From positions 1-5,205 of the forward strand of contig JAGLRI010000101.1 in NCBI GenBank assembly GCA_023136395.1: 5,205 nt of DNA. The letters are read 5' to 3'. Origin of the DNA: Candidatus Bathyarchaeota archaeon (lineage in GTDB: Archaea; Thermoproteota; Bathyarchaeia; Bathyarchaeales; Bathyarchaeaceae). Position 1 is the first letter of the stretch, and each line of letters begins with the position of its first letter. Of the stretch, positions 5,012 through 5,205 are shown in pieces. The notes below the pieces were generated by a model. That model was not told where the DNA came from, searched no databases, and worked only from the letters and a program-made list of their open reading frames with translations. Made by a program: the position numbers and the translations under genes.

Positions 5012-5205
5012 TTGACCGGATTCGAAGCCCGTTTTGTGGTAGACGTACACGCTCACATAACGACTTTATACAAGAGTAAGGAAAGAAGTAGAATTAAACT
5101 AGGTGACGGACATGTTTACGAGGCTTACGATAACTCTTCTCTTTGTCTCTACGATATGGATCGATACGGCGTCGACATGTGTGTACTTAAACCGAGTTGG
5201 CCCGG
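5012..5205 (+). CDS. Amidohydrolase-family (amidohydrolase-2-like) protein, N-terminal part, 3' truncated by window edge
   Basis: The frame stays open from TTG 5012 to the window end, giving 64 codons. The start is set by an in-frame TAA at 4997-4999, by TTG being the first usual start after it, and by AGGTGA at 4999-5004, spaced 7 bases away. The N-terminal strand RFVVDVHAHI (7-16) carries the HxH metal motif (H13, H15) that opens the TIM barrel of amidohydrolases. The segment YDMDRYGVDMCVLKPSWP (47-64) matches the helix and strand 2 of amidohydrolase-2 (PF04909) proteins, where a subunit typically reads 'mdr.Gid..vl'. These enzymes hydrolyse or decarboxylate amide, lactone or carboxylate substrates with a metal. 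The particular substrate cannot be told from this fragment. It is divergent from the DUF1786 gene across a 181-base region. Confidence 0.8.
   Translation, partial: MTGFEARFVVDVHAHITTLYKSKERSRIKLGDGHVYEAYDNSSLCLYDMDRYGVDMCVLKPSWP

Overview
The window looks archaeal. The visible promoters are TATA-like boxes about 45-60 bases upstream of start codons, and short oligo-T tracts follow several stop codons. Ribosome binding sites of the GGAGGTG / AGGTGA type sit 6-9 bases before starts that are mostly TTG. One gene belongs to the DUF1786 family, which is typical of archaea and some anaerobic bacteria. The moderate-to-low G+C and the gene repertoire (M20 peptidase, MFS carrier, amidohydrolase) would suit an uncultured heterotrophic archaeon of the Thermoproteota, perhaps Bathyarchaeia-like. 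That placement is a guess from the gene repertoire and cannot be proven from this window.

Layout, left to right. (1) Bases 1-327 hold the C-terminal half of an AIM24/TIGR00266-family protein, cut by the window edge and richer in G+C than the rest. (2) Bases 328-641 have no gene. They contain an oligo-T terminator and then an AT-rich upstream region crowded with small dyads, ending in a perfect hairpin that buries the ribosome binding site of the next gene. (3) Bases 642-1997 encode an M20-family metallopeptidase with all metal and catalytic residues. (4) Bases 1998-2202 are an AT-rich spacer with T-tracts and a second copy of a sequence element also found upstream of the peptidase. (5) Bases 2203-3405 encode a 12-helix MFS transporter. 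(6) On the minus strand, convergent to the MFS gene, lie a DUF1786 ASKHA-fold protein (4830-3757) and, 70 bases downstream of it, a 60-residue TRASH-like zinc-binding protein (3686-3504). (7) Bases 4831-5011 are a divergent promoter region. (8) From 5012 to the window end is the N-terminus of an amidohydrolase-2-type metalloenzyme carrying its HxH motif.

How the genes work together is only partly visible. The M20 peptidase and MFS carrier lie in the same direction but are 205 bases apart with T-tracts between them, so they are probably separate transcripts. They share an upstream element (18 of 21 bases identical) that could make them co-regulated. The DUF1786 gene and the small zinc protein could be co-transcribed, although the small gene also has its own plausible TATA box. 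No mobile element, CRISPR array, tRNA or rRNA was seen. No clearly novel multi-gene system is evident. The best leads are the SD-sequestering hairpin before the peptidase, the shared upstream element, and the small zinc protein beside DUF1786.
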